Shown here in pieces: positions 57,825 to 60,931 of a stretch of DNA of 60,931 nt. Position 1 is the first letter of the stretch. Each line of letters opens with the position of its first letter. The stretch spans positions 1-60,931 of the forward strand of contig USJX01000006.1 of assembly GCA_900555035.1 (NCBI GenBank). The letters run 5' to 3'. This stretch comes from an uncultured Prevotella sp. GTDB lineage: Bacteria; Bacteroidota; Bacteroidia; Bacteroidales; Bacteroidaceae. A program made the translations under genes and the position numbers. Below the pieces are notes generated by a model. The model saw only the letters and a list, made by a program, of their open reading frames with translations. It ran no database searches and was not told where the DNA came from.

Positions 57825-60686
57825 ATGCAAAATCCATTTCAACATATCAACGACGTACTTAGCTTTAGCGGCGAGGAAGCTCACCGTACGCAGAGGAATC
57901 AGGTGAACACTGAGCACCTGATGTTGGGAATACTGCACGCTAACAACAGGCAGGTGAACGATATTTTTGACCACTTCGGAATCAATGCAGACGTTTTACG
58001 TTCTACACTCTATGACTCACAGGAGAAGGACATGGAGAATCTATCAGAGAAACGAAAAGAACAGCAGGATGTTAATGTGACCAAGCGTATCACCCCGATG
58101 AAGTACAACAAGGAGACATCGGCGGTAATCAGCGATTCGCTTATCGAGGCTCGTCTCTGCGATGGTTACACGGCCATGGTGGAACCTATCCACCTGCTGC
58201 TTGCTATCCTGAAAAACGAGCAGTGTGACCCAGCCAAACTGCTCATCACCCAAGGATTAACATATAAGAGACTTTTCGACTATATTTCCGGTTATGGCAA
58301 TGAGATTGAAGACAGACTCAACAAGCTGAACCAGGAAGTGGAAAACTATAAGCGAACCCAAAAAGCCGAAGAAAGCACCGAAGATAATCCGGAAGATAAT
58401 CTGGATGGTAACTTTAAAGGTGACCTGGATGGTGATTTTGAAGGCAATCTTCAAGATGCAGAAAATATTGAAGATAACGAAGATGTTCATGATGCCGGCA
58501 TGATTGCTGAAGGCGAATTAGACTTCCAGGACCAGGCAGGCGACTTGATGGACCCGGACGAGGAACCGCTCGACTTCAGCGATGAACACCCGAACGGCAA
58601 TGCTAACGCTAACAACGGGGGCAACGGCTCGAACGCCATGGGCAACACCAAGCCTAACGTGATTGGTACCGGTGGCAAAAAGAGCACCAAGTCGAATACG
58701 CCATTCCTTGACAAGTTTGGCTACGACCTGACCAAGGCTGCCAAAGACGGCAAGCTCGACCCTGTGGTGGGAAGAGACCAGGAAATCTGCCGAGTGATGG
58801 AAATCCTGGGCAGACGCAAGAAGAACAATCCTGTTCTGATTGGTGAACCTGGCGTAGGTAAGAGTGCCATCATCGAAGGTCTTGCCCAGATGCTTAGCAA
58901 GCAGGGCGGCGACCACTGCTCGCTCTTCTTCAACAAGCGTATCGTGAGTCTCGACCTGGCAGGACTCGTTGCCGGAACCAAGTTCAGAGGTCAGTTTGAG
59001 GAGCGCATCAAGGGCGTAATCAAGGAATTGGAGAAGAATCAAGACATCATCCTCTTCATTGATGAGATTCATACGATGATAGGAACTGGAAGCGCTGAGG
59101 GTACGATGGATGCTGCCAATATTCTGAAACCAGCCCTGGCACGTGGCACCCTGCAGTGCATCGGAGCCACCACTCTTAACGAGTACCGCAAGAGTATTGA
59201 GAAAGATGGTGCCCTGGAGAGACGATTCCAGAAGGTAATCGTTGAACCAACTACGGCAGAAGCCACCCTGCAGATTCTGCATATCATCAAGGAACAATAC
59301 GAGGAACATCATAACGTATATTTCACCGACGAGGCTTTGGAGGCATGCGTGAAGTTGAGCGACAGATACATCAACGACCGCAACTTCCCAGACAAGGCTA
59401 TCGACGTGATGGACGAAGTGGGTTCTCACATCCATATCAATTCTGCCACCGTTCCAGACGAACTGGTTAAGGCTGAAAAATGTCTCAACGATATCATCGA
59501 GAGAAAACAGACGGCTGTGTCTTACCAGAATTTCGAGATGGCAGCTACCCTACGCGACCTTCAGACCCATCAGGAGAAGAAAATCGAAAAGATTCGTAAG
59601 AAGTGGGAACATGGAGACCCTAGTCATCGCATCGTGGTAGAGGAATATCATATTGCTGATGTGATCAGCCGAATGACGGGCATCCCGGCTCAGCGCATGG
59701 CGGAATCTGAAAGCAAGCGACTCAAGAGTATGGCTGATACGCTTAAGGCAGAAGTCATCGCCCAGGACGATGCAATAGACAAGGTGGTGAAAGCCATCCA
59801 GCGCAACCGCATGGGCCTCCGCGACCCGAACCACCCTATCGGTGTGTTCATGTTCCTAGGTCCTACCGGTGTAGGAAAAACCTATCTTGCAAAGAAGCTT
59901 GCCGAAGAGGTGTTCGGTTCTGCCGATGCCCTCTTCCGTATCGACATGAGTGAGTATGCTGAAGGCTACAACACGGCCCGACTCATCGGTGCACCTCCGG
60001 GATACGTAGGCTACGACGAGGGCGGACAGCTGACAGAGAAAGTACGCCGCAAGCCATACTGCATCGTATTGCTCGACGAGATTGAGAAAGCCAGTAGCCA
60101 GGTGTTTAACCTGCTGCTCCAGGTGCTCGACGAAGGAAGACTGACCGATGGTAACGGTCGTCTGATCGACTTCAAGAACACCATCATCATCATGACTTCT
60201 AATGCAGGAACCCGCCAGCTCAAGGAATTTGGTCGTGGCGTGGGATTCAACGCAGGCGGTTTGAGCGGAGAAGGTACGCTCATTGCCGATAAGGATAAGG
60301 AATATGCAAGAAGCGTAGTTCAGAAGAGCCTGTCAAAGCAGTTTGCGCCAGAGTTCCTGAACCGTTTCGATGAAATCATCACCTTCGACCAGCTCGACAT
60401 CCAAGCCATCAAGCGCATTGTGGATTTGGAGCTGAAGACACTGGTAAAACGTGTGGAGGAAAAGGGTTACCACTTCCAGATAACCGAGAAGGCGAAGGAA
60501 TTTGTGGCAACCAAGGGTTATGACGTACAGTTTGGTGCCCGTCCGCTGAAGCGCGCCATCCAGAATTACGTAGAAGACGGACTTTGTTCACTCCTGATGG
60601 AAGGAAACCTTCTGCCAGGTGACACCATCACCATCGGAAAGAGTACGAAGAAGGACGAGCTTACATTCAAGAGTAATAGAAAATAA
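57825..60686 (+). CDS. clpC: ClpC-type ATP-dependent Clp protease ATP-binding subunit
   Basis: A Hsp100 unfoldase that feeds proteins to ClpP. The 953-aa protein has a Clp N-domain (about 1-145), an AAA1 module (GEPGVGKSAIIEGLA, near 345; KFRGQFEERIKGVIKE; IDEIHTMIGTG), a UVR-like coiled segment (NFEMAATLRDLQ, near 568), an AAA2 module (GPTGVGKTYLAKKLAEE, near 683) and a C-terminal D2-small domain. A ClpP-docking tripeptide is VGF in GVGFNAGG (near 807), as in ClpC. Normal ClpC is about 810-845 aa; the extra ~110 residues (about 190-300) are an acidic, Asn/Gly-rich linker with repeated DGD/EGN phrases, which is unusual. The short promoter gap suggests heat-shock or growth control, not seen directly. 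Confidence 0.95.
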   Translation: MQNPFQHINDVLSFSGEEAHRTQRNQVNTEHLMLGILHANNRQVNDIFDHFGINADVLRSTLYDSQEKDMENLSEKRKEQQDVNVTKRITPMKYNKETSAVISDSLIEARLCDGYTAMVEPIHLLLAILKNEQCDPAKLLITQGLTYKRLFDYISGYGNEIEDRLNKLNQEVENYKRTQKAEESTEDNPEDNLDGNFKGDLDGDFEGNLQDAENIEDNEDVHDAGMIAEGELDFQDQAGDLMDPDEEPLDFSDEHPNGNANANNGGNGSNAMGNTKPNVIGTGGKKSTKSNTPFLDKFGYDLTKAAKDGKLDPVVGRDQEICRVMEILGRRKKNNPVLIGEPGVGKSAIIEGLAQMLSKQGGDHCSLFFNKRIVSLDLAGLVAGTKFRGQFEERIKGVIKELEKNQDIILFIDEIHTMIGTGSAEGTMDAANILKPALARGTLQCIGATTLNEYRKSIEKDGALERRFQKVIVEPTTAEATLQILHIIKEQYEEHHNVYFTDEALEACVKLSDRYINDRNFPDKAIDVMDEVGSHIHINSATVPDELVKAEKCLNDIIERKQTAVSYQNFEMAATLRDLQTHQEKKIEKIRKKWEHGDPSHRIVVEEYHIADVISRMTGIPAQRMAESESKRLKSMADTLKAEVIAQDDAIDKVVKAIQRNRMGLRDPNHPIGVFMFLGPTGVGKTYLAKKLAEEVFGSADALFRIDMSEYAEGYNTARLIGAPPGYVGYDEGGQLTEKVRRKPYCIVLLDEIEKASSQVFNLLLQVLDEGRLTDGNGRLIDFKNTIIIMTSNAGTRQLKEFGRGVGFNAGGLSGEGTLIADKDKEYARSVVQKSLSKQFAPEFLNRFDEIITFDQLDIQAIKRIVDLELKTLVKRVEEKGYHFQITEKAKEFVATKGYDVQFGARPLKRAIQNYVEDGLCSLLMEGNLLPGDTITIGKSTKKDELTFKSNRK

Positions 60687-60760
60687 AAATATCAGTTCCT
60701 CTTGTATTAAGGACATTTTTTATGCGGCTTCAGAGGAAGCCATTATTAATCTATCCATAG

Positions 60761-60790
60761 GAGCCGGCCAGTGGTGGCCGGCTCACTTTT
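60761..60790. terminator. Terminator of clpC
   Basis: GAGCCGGCCA (60761-60770), loop GTGG, TGGCCGGCTC (60775-60784), then ACTTTTG. A perfect 10-bp GC-rich stem. A smaller hairpin GGCTTC/GAAGCC lies at 60726-60741. Confidence 0.9.
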
Positions 60791-60830
60791 GTTAATGATA
60801 GTTAATGATACGAAAAGTTTTCGCAAATAA

Positions 60831-60862
60831 TTTCATTAATTAGAAATAATTCATTACCTTTG
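60831..60862 (+). promoter_or_regulatory. Promoter of tRNA-Thr
   Basis: TTTC at 60831-60834, 20-nt spacer, TACCTTTG at 60855-60862, 20 bp before the tRNA. Both elements are close to the consensus TTTG / TAnnTTTG. Confidence 0.65.
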
Positions 60863-60881
60863 CATCCGCTAAAAGAGAAAA

Positions 60882-60931
<50 letters not shown>

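Overview
The window is chromosomal DNA from a Bacteroidota bacterium, most likely a Prevotellaceae member of the Prevotella/Segatella copri type (inference). Supporting signs are about 18 promoters with the Bacteroidota -7 box TAnnTTTG, weak or absent Shine-Dalgarno sequences, lineage families (DUF4270, DUF5723, DUF4491, DUF1573, DUF3943, DUF5112/DUF5113 kinase), and the threonine operon in which an ApgM-like protein replaces ThrB. There is no prophage, integrase, transposase or CRISPR array. Most of the window is housekeeping and surface-protein DNA.

Layout. 0-4 kb: panC-panD (pantothenate) diverges from a truncated glycogen-synthase-like gene, a DUF4270 lipoprotein and a 44-aa protein. 4-7.5 kb: a surface lipoprotein and a DUF5723 protein form an operon. 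7.6-12 kb: an inverted pair of palindromic repeats, then ompA-like, mtgA and pcrA/uvrD. 12-16.4 kb: proS, two small unknown proteins and a PurF-like protein lacking the catalytic cysteine. 16.6-26.5 kb: a repeat-rich DUF3943 outer-membrane protein, phosphoglucomutase, DUF4491, rlmH, uvrA, DUF1573 and an EFR1 ferredoxin. 26.5-31 kb: a third palindromic repeat, a zinc-ribbon membrane protein, GH25 lysozyme, an unknown protein and NhaC.

31-36 kb is a hexuronate/KDG catabolic locus. LacI regulator and uxaA run leftward; kdgK and kdgA run rightward from a 504-bp control region rich in inverted repeats. Directly after kdgA lies a large sensor-kinase gene with two membrane-anchored halves, then a response regulator and an AbgT-like membrane protein. 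41-46 kb: a Gly-rich secreted protein, an unclassified protein with a possible winged-helix tail, an FAD oxidoreductase and a YfcE-type phosphoesterase. 46-52.3 kb: thrA, ApgM-type putative homoserine kinase, thrC and a 2-hydroxyacid dehydrogenase, preceded by a 17-codon leader ORF. 52.4-60.9 kb: an orphan FecCD permease, a TPR protein, gyrA diverging from clpC, and the first 50 nt of tRNA-Thr(CGT).

Most interesting signals: (i) the double-anchored kinase module behind kdgKA; (ii) two enzyme-like proteins that lost key catalytic features (GlgA half, PurF without Cys1), both apparently conserved rather than decayed; (iii) a ~95-bp dispersed element whose stems keep pairing while their bases change; (iv) several unrelated short tandem duplications that start at or span a stop codon; (v) the candidate leader peptide before thrA. 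All functional statements rest on reading the sequence and on recalled family knowledge; no database search was run.
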